In this document: piece by piece, positions 1 through 5,576 of the stretch | Position numbering within the stretch: the stretch's first letter is position 1 | Layout of the letters: every line of letters begins with the position of its first letter | NCBI GenBank assembly: GCA_024401915.1 | Contig: JAKSKA010000102.1 | Location: 1-5,576 of the forward strand | Source: Bacteroidales bacterium | GTDB taxonomy: Bacteria > Bacteroidota > Bacteroidia > Bacteroidales > UBA932 | Length of the DNA: 5,576 bases | Direction of reading: 5' to 3' | Made by a program: the position numbers and the translations under genes | Notes under the pieces: generated by a model | The model's input: the letters and a program-made list of their open reading frames with translations, nothing else | Told to the model about the DNA's origin: nothing | Database searches by the model: none

Positions 1-1053
1 AAAGCCGTCACCGTTGCTGAGGACGACGCCCCTGCCGACAGGCTTTATCTCCACCGTCATCGCAGAATTGCCGCGGGGCTTCACGGACACGATGGTCCCC
101 AGCGGGGCGCCCATCGACTTGGGGGCATCCATCGCAGCCCATCTTCCGCGCTTCCCGTCAAGGAAAAACTCCGTATATCCGCGATTGAAAGTCTTGTTCA
201 CATCAGGCTCGAAACCGCCCTCCACACGTCCCCGCGACGCTCTGCGGTACTTGTCCGGGTTCGCTGCGACAAGGGCGTCCAGAGCCCTGTCATAAGCCCT
301 CACGACATTCCTGACATAGGAAGCGTTCTTCAGGCGCCCTTCTATCTTGAACGAGCACACTCCGGCGTCCGCGAGGTCCCCGATCCTCCCGATGAGGTTG
401 AAATCCTTCAGCGACAGCAGAGCCTTGCGTGCCACGATGACGCGTCCGGAATCATCGACGAGGTCATAAAGGGAACGGCAGGCCTGGATACACTCGCCCC
501 TGTCGGCGCTCCGCCCGTCTATGTGCTCGGAAAGCCTGCATTCGCCGCTGTAGCACACGCAAAGGGCGCCGTGGACGAAAAACTCCACTTCGCACCCCAC
601 GGCGCCGCATATCTCCCTCACCTTTTCCAGCGGCAGGGCGCGTTCCAGGATTATGCGCTCACAGCCGGCGGCCTCATACGGCTTAGCGGCCTCCACGTCC
701 CGTATCGCACACTGCGTCGAGGCGTGAAGCGGCACCGTGATGTCTTTCCAGGACGCAATTCTGAGGTCCCTTATGATGAACGCGGACGCTCCGGCCTCCT
801 GGGCCGCAAGCATCTGGGCGTGGGCTTCCTCAAGCTCCTCGTCGCGTATGGTCGTATTGAAGGTCACGAACACCCGCACGCCGAAACGGCGGGCATAGCC
901 GCACAGCCTGGCAATATCATCGAAACTGTTCCCGGCATCCTTGCGTGCCCCGAAATCGGGCGCACCTATATATACGGCATCGGCACCGCAGTCGATAGCA
1001 GCGATGCCGATATCCGCATTCCTTGCGGGAGCAAGAAGTTCGAGTGTCCGCAA
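1..1053 (-). CDS. U32-family protein (TrhP/RlhA-like), 3' end outside the window
   Basis: The frame is open from 1053 to base 1, giving 351 residues and no stop, so the C-terminus is missing. The start reads M-R-T-LELLAPARN, the usual U32 N-terminus. GADAVYIG lies at residues 23-30, HASTQ at 110-114, KIEGR at 236-240 and FNRGYT at 289-294. Residues 157-175 fit the U32 signature E-x-F-x2-G-[SA]-[LIVM]-C-x4-G-x-C-x-[LIVM]-S. C165, C172, C188 or C192, and C233 are spaced like the 4Fe-4S ligands of UbiU/UbiV-type U32 proteins. Characterised relatives act in tRNA U34 hydroxylation (TrhP/YegQ), 23S rRNA C2501 hydroxylation (RlhA/YdcP) or ubiquinone synthesis (UbiU/V). Database names often say 'peptidase' or 'collagenase'. 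An RNA-modification role is inferred; the subfamily cannot be settled without the C-terminal half. The only plausible start is TTG at 1053-1051: the frame has a stop at 1086-1084 and no ATG or GTG between. It begins 2 bp after the TPR gene's stop, so it is probably co-transcribed. Confidence 0.93.
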   Translation of the reverse strand, partial: MRTLELLAPARNADIGIAAIDCGADAVYIGAPDFGARKDAGNSFDDIARLCGYARRFGVRVFVTFNTTIRDEELEEAHAQMLAAQEAGASAFIIRDLRIASWKDITVPLHASTQCAIRDVEAAKPYEAAGCERIILERALPLEKVREICGAVGCEVEFFVHGALCVCYSGECRLSEHIDGRSADRGECIQACRSLYDLVDDSGRVIVARKALLSLKDFNLIGRIGDLADAGVCSFKIEGRLKNASYVRNVVRAYDRALDALVAANPDKYRRASRGRVEGGFEPDVNKTFNRGYTEFFLDGKRGRWAAMDAPKSMGAPLGTIVSVKPRGNSAMTVEIKPVGRGVVLSNGDGF

Positions 1054-1055
1054 GG

Positions 1056-1988
1056 CTAGAGGGATGCGGCGAGCTTCTTTGCGTCAGCTCCGATCTTCGG
1101 ATCGGTGGAAGCCTTGAGATAATACTCCTTTGCCTTGGCCTTGTTGCCGAGCTGCTGGTAGGTGGCGCCGATAGTGTAAGCTACCATACCTGCATTGGCT
1201 GCCTTGGGTGAGAGTTCGAGATACTTCTCGTAGTACTTGATGGAGTCGGCCTTCTTGCCGGCCTTGGTCATCGCACTTCCTGCGAGATAATAAGCCTGAG
1301 GGTTCTCGACATAGGTGACGCTCTTCTCGACGGCTGCGGCGCAGTCAGCATACTTGCCGGACTTGAGGGCGGCCTGTGCCTGGCGGAGGAAGATGTTGCC
1401 AAGCTGCTTCTTTGCCACGGACTCCTGTCCGTTCGCTGCAGCGGTCTCGAATGCTGCGACAGCACCCTCGGCATCACCTGCGCCATTGAGCGCCATACCG
1501 AGACGGAGAGCTGCAACGCCATTTTCAGGCTCTGCCTCGAGGACGGCCTTGTAAGCCTCTGCGGCTCCGGCATAGTCCTTTGCGTTGAGGAGTGCGCCGG
1601 CCTTCGACATCTTCACCTGGGGAAGAAGGGTTACGATTTCGCTCACGACATCCTCTGCACCGAACTCGGTAGCGGTCTTGGATACCTCTGCAAGAGCGTT
1701 GAGCGCGTTGTCATAATCTCCGGTCTTGACAAGGTCCTTCGCTGCGGAAAGGCTGATCTGGGGAATGTACTCGCGGCACTTGGTCGCAATCTCCATTCCT
1801 TCCTCACCTACTGCATCAGCAGCCTTGAGGGCCTCCTTGAAAGCTTCGACAGCAGCGGTCTTGTCTCCGTTTCCGAGAGCCGTGGCTCCATTATTGTAGA
1901 GTTCCGTTACCTGCTTCATCGTCATCTGGGCGAAAAGGGAAACTGAAGAAACGGCGAGAACCGCCAAAGTTGAAAGAATACGCTTCAT
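1056..1988 (-). CDS. Exported tetratricopeptide (TPR) repeat protein
   Basis: 310 residues. The ATG at 1988 is preferred over an in-frame ATG at 2021. It puts a signal peptide at the very N-terminus (K2 R3, hydrophobic residues 4-19, probable cleavage after Ala20 in SLFA|Q), whereas the longer form would start at the predicted transcription start. The mature part is alanine-rich and helical, with about seven TPR-like units near residues 28-58, 79-108, 126-156, 157-187, 192-226, 230-262 and 266-297. The second and third are each preceded by a similar (I/L)PQ(I/V)xxSxA segment, suggesting duplication of a longer unit. There are no catalytic residues or transmembrane segments beyond the signal, and no lipobox. 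TPR proteins are protein-binding scaffolds; a periplasmic or cell-surface scaffold role is inferred and its partner is unknown. It is the first gene of the leftward unit, ahead of the U32 gene, with a Bacteroidetes-type promoter upstream. Confidence 0.92.
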   Translation of the reverse strand: MKRILSTLAVLAVSSVSLFAQMTMKQVTELYNNGATALGNGDKTAAVEAFKEALKAADAVGEEGMEIATKCREYIPQISLSAAKDLVKTGDYDNALNALAEVSKTATEFGAEDVVSEIVTLLPQVKMSKAGALLNAKDYAGAAEAYKAVLEAEPENGVAALRLGMALNGAGDAEGAVAAFETAAANGQESVAKKQLGNIFLRQAQAALKSGKYADCAAAVEKSVTYVENPQAYYLAGSAMTKAGKKADSIKYYEKYLELSPKAANAGMVAYTIGATYQQLGNKAKAKEYYLKASTDPKIGADAKKLAASL

Positions 1989-2007
1989 AATATCTGTTGT
2001 TTTGGTT

Positions 2008-2031
2008 TTTTCGTGTTTCAAAACACAAAAA
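2008..2031. promoter_or_regulatory. Imperfect palindrome between the divergent promoters (possible operator)
   Basis: GTGTTT (2013-2018) and AAACAC (2021-2026) form a perfect 6-bp inverted repeat around a 2-bp centre. After one mismatch (2012/2027) it extends by four T-A pairs (2008-2011 with 2028-2031). It overlaps the predicted transcription start and the downstream edge of the -7 box of the leftward promoter, and it covers the place where the rightward -33 element should be. A regulator bound here could affect both units. The sequence is AT-rich, so chance is a real alternative. Confidence 0.35.
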
Positions 2032-2058
2032 TAATAAATTTGTTTTACTTTTGCACAA
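2026..2058 (-). promoter_or_regulatory. Predicted Bacteroidetes promoter for the TPR-U32 unit
   Basis: On the minus strand TATTTTTG (2033-2026) matches the -7 consensus TAnnTTTG exactly. A TTG at 2058-2056 lies 22 nt upstream and could serve as the -33 element. Transcription would start near 2020, giving a leader of about 30 nt before the ATG at 1988. No strong Shine-Dalgarno sequence is visible, which is normal for the phylum. The prediction rests on consensus only. Confidence 0.6.
2046..2053 (+). promoter_or_regulatory. Predicted -7 element of the M16-DUF3109 unit
   Basis: TACTTTTG at 2046-2053 matches the Bacteroidetes -7 consensus TAnnTTTG exactly and points at the M16-like gene. The -33 region is weak: around 2015-2023 there is GTTTCAAAA rather than a clear TTTG. 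Transcription would begin near 2058-2062, only a few nucleotides before the ATG at 2064, so the mRNA would be almost leaderless. There is no Shine-Dalgarno sequence. Confidence 0.55.
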
Positions 2059-2063
2059 CACGT

Positions 2064-4652
2064 ATGCTACACCTTCGATTGCACATATCATGCCTGATTG
2101 CATTTCTGGTCTTTTCCAATGCTGCGGCCCAGGAGCTTCCGACACTCGGAAAAGCTTCTGAAATCACCGTTACGAAGCTTCCTGACGGCATTTCCTGCTA
2201 TCTCGTAAAGAACCCGGCAACGACAGGATTCGCCGACTTCGCCCTGGTCCAGAAAGGTGTTGCCGACAAGTATTCCGCACGCGTCGCGCTTTCCAGCCTC
2301 ATCCATTTCGGAACCACGAGGCCATATCAGTTCCTCGCCGACAAAGGCATCTCCTACCGCCGCAACGGCTATGTGTCCTATCCTTCGGGGGCCACGCGCT
2401 ACGACTTCCGCGGCGTGCCCGTTTATGACAGGAACGTGGCGGACTCGACCCTGCTGATACTTTTCGACATCATTTCGCGCTCCCGTATGGAACAGGCTAT
2501 AATAGTGAGCGGGGACATAAAGCCGGCCGAGATGCTCGACAGGATGAAGATGCTCTCCCTGATGGTCCCTGCCCTGGAACCCGTGAAGGACGAGCAATAC
2601 CGCTGGCGGCCGGAAGAGTCGGTAAAGGTGAGGGAGACCTTCAACGTGTCTCCTGACGTACTAACGGTGAAACTTTCGTTCCGTTCGCCGCGCACGCCGC
2701 GCGAGAGGATGAACACCCCGCAGCCGCTGGTGGCCGCGATGTTCGCCGGCGAGCTGGAGTGCATCCTGGAGAACCGTATGCGCATCGCATTCCGCGGCAA
2801 GGGCATCCCCCTCGCATCGATGCGCTCGAGATACAGGGACAGCGCCTCCGGGGACGGCGACGAGAGCCACACCTTCTACATCTCGACGTCAGCCTCAAAG
2901 GCCCACGAGGCCGTTTCGCTGATAGGGAGCGTGCTCGCGGACATCGACAGGAACGGAGTCAGCGCCGCAGAGCTTGACGACGCGAGGAAACGCGTAGTGG
3001 CGGATGTATCGGGCGGCGTGGCTGCCGGAGCGCTGGGCAATCCGTCGAACGTGGACCGCTGCGTGGCCAGCTATCTCTATGGCGCCAACCTCGAATCGCG
3101 CAGCAAGCTCGTCGAATTCTTCAACACCAGAAGGCTGCCCGAGGAGAAGGAAAGGGAGCTTTTCAACAATTTCGCATCCTCGCTCATAGACCCGGAAAAG
3201 AACCTGTCCCTGAACTTCGACCTCCCTGCCGGCTCGACGCTGACCCGTGGCGAGCTGCTTTCGGAATTCGCTGCGCGCTGGGACGAGAAACCGGCGGCTG
3301 ACTCGCTTTCCACCCATTCGGCCTTCTTCGCCGACACTCTTTCACTTTCGCGTCCCATCGGCAAGACGTCCCTCGCGAGGGAGAGCAAGGAGCCGGTCAG
3401 CGGCGGGAAGATGTGGACCTTCGGCAACGGAATCAAGGTCGTCTTCAGAAAAACGGAGGGCCGCGGGGACTTCAATTATGCACTGATGCTGAGGGGCGGC
3501 TATGACGGAGTTCCGGATCTGAAGCCGGGAGAAGGCGGCTTCGTGGGCGATATGCTGGCACTCAGCAGCGTTGCGGCGATGAAAGGTTCCGACTTCCACA
3601 ATATGCTCCGTGCCAACGGCATAAAGATGAAAACGACGGTCAGTCTTTCCGACCTCCGCATCTACGGCAGCGCACCTGAAAGCAAACTGCCGCTGCTGTT
3701 GCGCGCCCTGCTGTCGATAGCGAACACCAGAGGCACCGCCGATGCCGAATTCCCCTATTACAAGGAGTGCGAGCGGCTGCGCGGCCAGATGAGGAGCTTC
3801 TCCAACGAGAGGGTCAACGCCGTGGTGGACAGCCTTATGTACCCCTCGTTCCACTATGCGGACCGCCGCAATATGGAGAGCCTGGGCGAAGACCTGCCGA
3901 AACGCGCGAACGAGTATTTCTGCAAGCAGTTCGCCAAGGTCAATGACGGCATCTTCGTGATAACCGGCAACCTGAACGAGGATGCTCTCAAGAAGACGCT
4001 GTCGCGCCACCTCGGGGACTTCTGCACCTCGAAGCAGAGGGCCGTAAGGCCGCATCTGAGCTACCCGGCCGCAAACGGCTGGAGCACCTACACCATACCT
4101 GCGGCCGAGAGCCGCATCGGTCTCGGGGAGCAGTGCATCAACATAGGGCTGTCGGCGATGATGCCGTTCAGCACGGACAACTATATGGCGTTCCTGCTCG
4201 CCAGGGTGGCCATAGAAAAAAGGCTCTCCCGCTCGCTGGCCGATGCCGGCGTGTATGCGGAGACGTCCGAGAAAGTCGAGCTCTTCCCGACGGAACGCTT
4301 CACAGTGTTCATCAACTGCAAGCAGTGCCGCGCCGACGGCCTCCCCTACGGAGTGCAGCCGAAAGACGCCCTGGAAGCGCTGGACTACATCCGGGACGCC
4401 ATCACCCAGCTCACGTCCGACCCTCTCGGGCAGGAAGAGCTGAAGGCCTGCAAGGCCGCCCTGGCGTCAATAATGGACACACGCTATTCCGACAGCGCCA
4501 ACCTTATCGATGCCGTGATGACACGCTATTCCGAAGGGAAGGACCTTGTTTCCGGCTATAAGAAGAGCATCGAAGCCATAACGGTGGAGTCCGTTTCCCG
4601 CATTCTCGAAGCCCTCGAAAAAGGATGCAGGGTAGAATACCTTATTATATGA
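2064..4652 (+). CDS. Exported M16 (insulinase/pitrilysin)-fold protein lacking the zinc motif; likely pseudo-peptidase
   Basis: 862 residues. ATG 2064 is chosen because it puts the signal peptide at the N-terminus (hydrophobic 9-18, then SNAAAQ at 18-23); the upstream in-frame ATG at 2013 would not. It has four M16-type domains. The first (about 38-151) opens with LPDGISCYLVKN and ends with VSGDIKP. The second (about 155-400) carries the usual ISAAELDDARKR-like helix at 299-310. A linker (about 400-445) follows. The third (about 450-637) opens with FGNGIKVVFRK and ends with VITGN. The fourth (about 640-862) ends with TRYSEG...YKKSIEAIT. Active M16 enzymes bind zinc through HxxEH plus a distal Glu. 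None of the ten histidines here is in such a motif: H81 sits in LIHFGTT, and the third domain has GGFVGDML where the motif would fall. The first domain is about 113 residues instead of roughly 200. A binding, chaperone or partner-subunit role is inferred. It overlaps the next gene by 4 bp. Confidence 0.9.
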   Translation: MLHLRLHISCLIAFLVFSNAAAQELPTLGKASEITVTKLPDGISCYLVKNPATTGFADFALVQKGVADKYSARVALSSLIHFGTTRPYQFLADKGISYRRNGYVSYPSGATRYDFRGVPVYDRNVADSTLLILFDIISRSRMEQAIIVSGDIKPAEMLDRMKMLSLMVPALEPVKDEQYRWRPEESVKVRETFNVSPDVLTVKLSFRSPRTPRERMNTPQPLVAAMFAGELECILENRMRIAFRGKGIPLASMRSRYRDSASGDGDESHTFYISTSASKAHEAVSLIGSVLADIDRNGVSAAELDDARKRVVADVSGGVAAGALGNPSNVDRCVASYLYGANLESRSKLVEFFNTRRLPEEKERELFNNFASSLIDPEKNLSLNFDLPAGSTLTRGELLSEFAARWDEKPAADSLSTHSAFFADTLSLSRPIGKTSLARESKEPVSGGKMWTFGNGIKVVFRKTEGRGDFNYALMLRGGYDGVPDLKPGEGGFVGDMLALSSVAAMKGSDFHNMLRANGIKMKTTVSLSDLRIYGSAPESKLPLLLRALLSIANTRGTADAEFPYYKECERLRGQMRSFSNERVNAVVDSLMYPSFHYADRRNMESLGEDLPKRANEYFCKQFAKVNDGIFVITGNLNEDALKKTLSRHLGDFCTSKQRAVRPHLSYPAANGWSTYTIPAAESRIGLGEQCINIGLSAMMPFSTDNYMAFLLARVAIEKRLSRSLADAGVYAETSEKVELFPTERFTVFINCKQCRADGLPYGVQPKDALEALDYIRDAITQLTSDPLGQEELKACKAALASIMDTRYSDSANLIDAVMTRYSEGKDLVSGYKKSIEAITVESVSRILEALEKGCRVEYLII

Positions 4653-5290
4653 GACCTGACGGATTCGGAACGATAATACAGATCGGGGACATCCTCGTGT
4701 CGGAGGAGGTGGTCCTGGAATACTTCGAATGCAATTACGAGGAATGCAGGGGCGCCTGCTGCATCCACGGAGAAAGCGGAGCGCCGATGGAAGAGGAAGA
4801 GGCGGCGGAGCTCGAAAGGGCCTATGAGTGTTTCTCGGACATAATGACGGCGGAAGGACGCGGAGCCGTGGAGGCAAAAGGCTTCTTCGAGATCGACAGG
4901 GAGGGGGATATGGTCACGCCGCTGGTCCTGAAGTCCAACCCCGCCGCAGCAGCGTTCAAAGCCCCGGAGGGCTCGCTGGAATGCGCCTTCACCCACTTCA
5001 GCCCCGACGGCTGCGCTCTATGCGCCATCGAGAAGAGATTCCTGGAAGGCCGCTGCAACTTCCGCAAGCCTGTATCGTGCAGCCTTTATCCCATCAGGGT
5101 CACGAAGCTGACCGGAGGGTCGCTCGCGCTCAACCTCCACCGCTGGGATATCTGCAAGGGCGCCTTCGAGAAGGGCCGCAGGAACGGTACCAGAGTCTAT
5201 CAATTCCTCCGCGAGCCCCTCGAGCGCTCATTCGGAAAAGAGTTCTACGAAGCCCTCGACACCGCGGCGGAACATCTGAAAGATATTTGA
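4649..5290 (+). CDS. DUF3109-family cysteine-rich protein
   Basis: 213 residues. The ATG at 4649 overlaps the M16 gene's stop in ATGA, which favours it over an in-frame ATG at 4625 and suggests translational coupling. It closely follows the Bacteroidetes DUF3109 pattern: IIQIGDILVS (9-18), CxxxxCxxxCC (28-38, ending CRGACCIHGESGAP), a ligand-like cluster C112-C122-C125, C136, FRKPVSCSLYPIR (138-150), HRWDIC (164-169) and a C-terminal REPLERSFGKEFYEAL (188-203). The spaced cysteines resemble the metal-binding YkgJ-type CxGxCC proteins, so a zinc- or Fe-S-binding cytoplasmic role is likely; no reaction is known to me for the family. There is no signal peptide. Residues about 97-108 (NPAAAAFKAPEG), just before C112, look like a small insertion compared with the members I recall. 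Family assignment is firm, function unknown. Confidence 0.93.
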   Translation: MRPDGFGTIIQIGDILVSEEVVLEYFECNYEECRGACCIHGESGAPMEEEEAAELERAYECFSDIMTAEGRGAVEAKGFFEIDREGDMVTPLVLKSNPAAAAFKAPEGSLECAFTHFSPDGCALCAIEKRFLEGRCNFRKPVSCSLYPIRVTKLTGGSLALNLHRWDICKGAFEKGRRNGTRVYQFLREPLERSFGKEFYEALDTAAEHLKDI

Positions 5291-5358
5291 CATCCCGGAA
5301 GACTGCAATCCGTCATTCCCATCAGCGCACAAGAATACTATTATTTCAGGGATGGCGT
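5291..5358. other. Short convergent intergenic gap
   Basis: 68 bp separate the stops of the DUF3109 gene and the Rpn-type gene. I see no coding potential and no stem-loop plus T-run that would make a convincing intrinsic terminator for either side. Confidence 0.6.
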
Positions 5359-5576
5359 TTACAGAATGCCTATTTCCTCCTCGGAGAGCCCGGTCGTCGA
5401 GGCGATGAATGCTGACGTGGCACCGGCTGCCTTCATATTCTTCGCTATCTTCAGGGTCGCTTCCTTGCTCCCTTCAGCGTGACCCTCAGCGTGACCCTCG
5501 GCGTGACCTTCGGCTCGACCCTTGGCAAGACCTTTTCTTTCGCCCTTTTGGGTGGCGACTTCGATGGCATAAGCCA
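5359..5576 (-). CDS. C-terminal tail of an Rpn / PD-(D/E)XK nuclease 'transposase'-family protein (5' end outside the window)
   Basis: The minus-strand frame enters from the right edge and ends at TAA (5361-5359), leaving 71 full residues. It reads AYAIEVATQKGERKGLAKGR, then AEG(HAEG)x3, then a helical segment (SKEATLKIAKNMKAAG) and a terminal TTGLSEEEIGIL. A charged, glycine-phased (GxAE)n stretch followed by 'iakNmk..G....iI...TGLs.eEI..L' is the typical C-terminus of the recombination-promoting nuclease / TIGR01784-type family, which is common in multiple copies in Bacteroidales. The PD-(D/E)XK catalytic core would lie beyond the edge, so nuclease activity cannot be judged. It is convergent with the DUF3109 gene. 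The reading frame is well supported; the family call rests on the tail only. Confidence 0.75.
   Translation of the reverse strand, partial: AYAIEVATQKGERKGLAKGRAEGHAEGHAEGHAEGSKEATLKIAKNMKAAGATSAFIASTTGLSEEEIGIL
5473..5532 (-). repeat. 12-bp tandem repeat encoding GxAE/K units
   Basis: Five consecutive 12-bp units lie in frame inside the Rpn-type tail. On the + strand they are TTCAGCGTGACC, CTCAGCGTGACC, CTCGGCGTGACC, TTCGGCTCGACC and CTTGGCAAGACC. The first three differ only at two positions; the last two are more diverged. They encode, in protein order, GLAK, GRAE and three GHAE. Because the unit is a multiple of three, copy-number changes would keep the frame. Such arrays are common in this family's C-terminal coiled region. 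Confidence 0.85.

Noticed and set aside
1..1053. Annotation of the U32 gene as a secreted collagenase or protease
   Set aside because: There is no signal peptide, and the conserved cysteines fit the Fe-S-type U32 proteins that act in RNA hydroxylation or quinone synthesis. The peptidase name is historical.
523..1059. Long plus-strand open frame of 178 codons, and a shorter one at 14-295
   Set aside because: They are antisense to the U32 frame, which carries clear family motifs over its whole length. The plus-strand translations show no recognisable domain and arise from high GC content.
3342..4055. Minus-strand open frame of 237 codons inside the M16-like gene
   Set aside because: It is a shadow of a continuous M16-fold reading frame; it has no recognisable motif or supported start.
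5291..5354. Possible terminator from CATCCC (5291-5296) pairing with GGGATG (5349-5354)
   Set aside because: The 6-bp stem would enclose 52 nt and is not followed by a T-run; CCATC/GATGG inside it is only 5 bp. Neither is convincing.
5359..5576. A complete mobile element at the right edge
   Set aside because: Only the C-terminal tail is present. No terminal inverted repeats or target duplications are visible, and Rpn-type proteins are usually stand-alone genes despite the 'transposase' label.
1..5576. A new defence system, CRISPR array or structured RNA
   Set aside because: No regularly spaced direct repeats, tRNA/rRNA-like sequence, riboswitch-like leader or defence-type domain was found. 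The only non-coding stretches are gaps of 75 and 68 bp.

Overview
The window reads as chromosomal DNA from a GC-rich member of the Bacteroidales. Three things point there. Two exact matches to the Bacteroidetes sigma -7 element (TAnnTTTG) lie in the only AT-rich gap. There is a DUF3109-family protein, a family typical of Bacteroidetes. The secreted proteins carry '..FAQ' / '..AAAQ' signal peptide ends. The base composition would fit Rikenellaceae/Alistipes or an uncultured GC-rich Bacteroidales lineage, but the genus cannot be fixed from this stretch.

Layout: two transcription units diverge from a 75-bp AT-rich gap (1989-2063). The leftward unit holds an exported TPR-repeat protein (1056-1988), followed after 2 bp by a U32-family protein (1-1053) that runs off the left edge. 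It appears to start at a TTG codon. The rightward unit holds a large exported M16 (insulinase/pitrilysin)-fold protein (2064-4652), coupled by a 4-bp ATGA overlap to a cysteine-rich DUF3109 protein (4649-5290). A convergent partial gene (5359-5576, minus strand) is the C-terminal tail of an Rpn / PD-(D/E)XK 'transposase'-type protein with a 12-bp tandem repeat.

How they may work together: the TPR and M16 proteins both have signal peptides and are transcribed from back-to-back promoters around an imperfect palindrome, so shared control is plausible but unproven. The U32 protein is, by its cysteine motif, more likely an Fe-S-dependent RNA-hydroxylation factor (TrhP/RlhA type) than a protease. 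The most unusual element is the M16 protein. It has no HxxEH zinc motif in either half, and its first domain lacks roughly the stretch that normally carries the third zinc ligand. It therefore looks like a pseudo-peptidase. No CRISPR array, RNA gene, complete mobile element or obvious defence system is visible.
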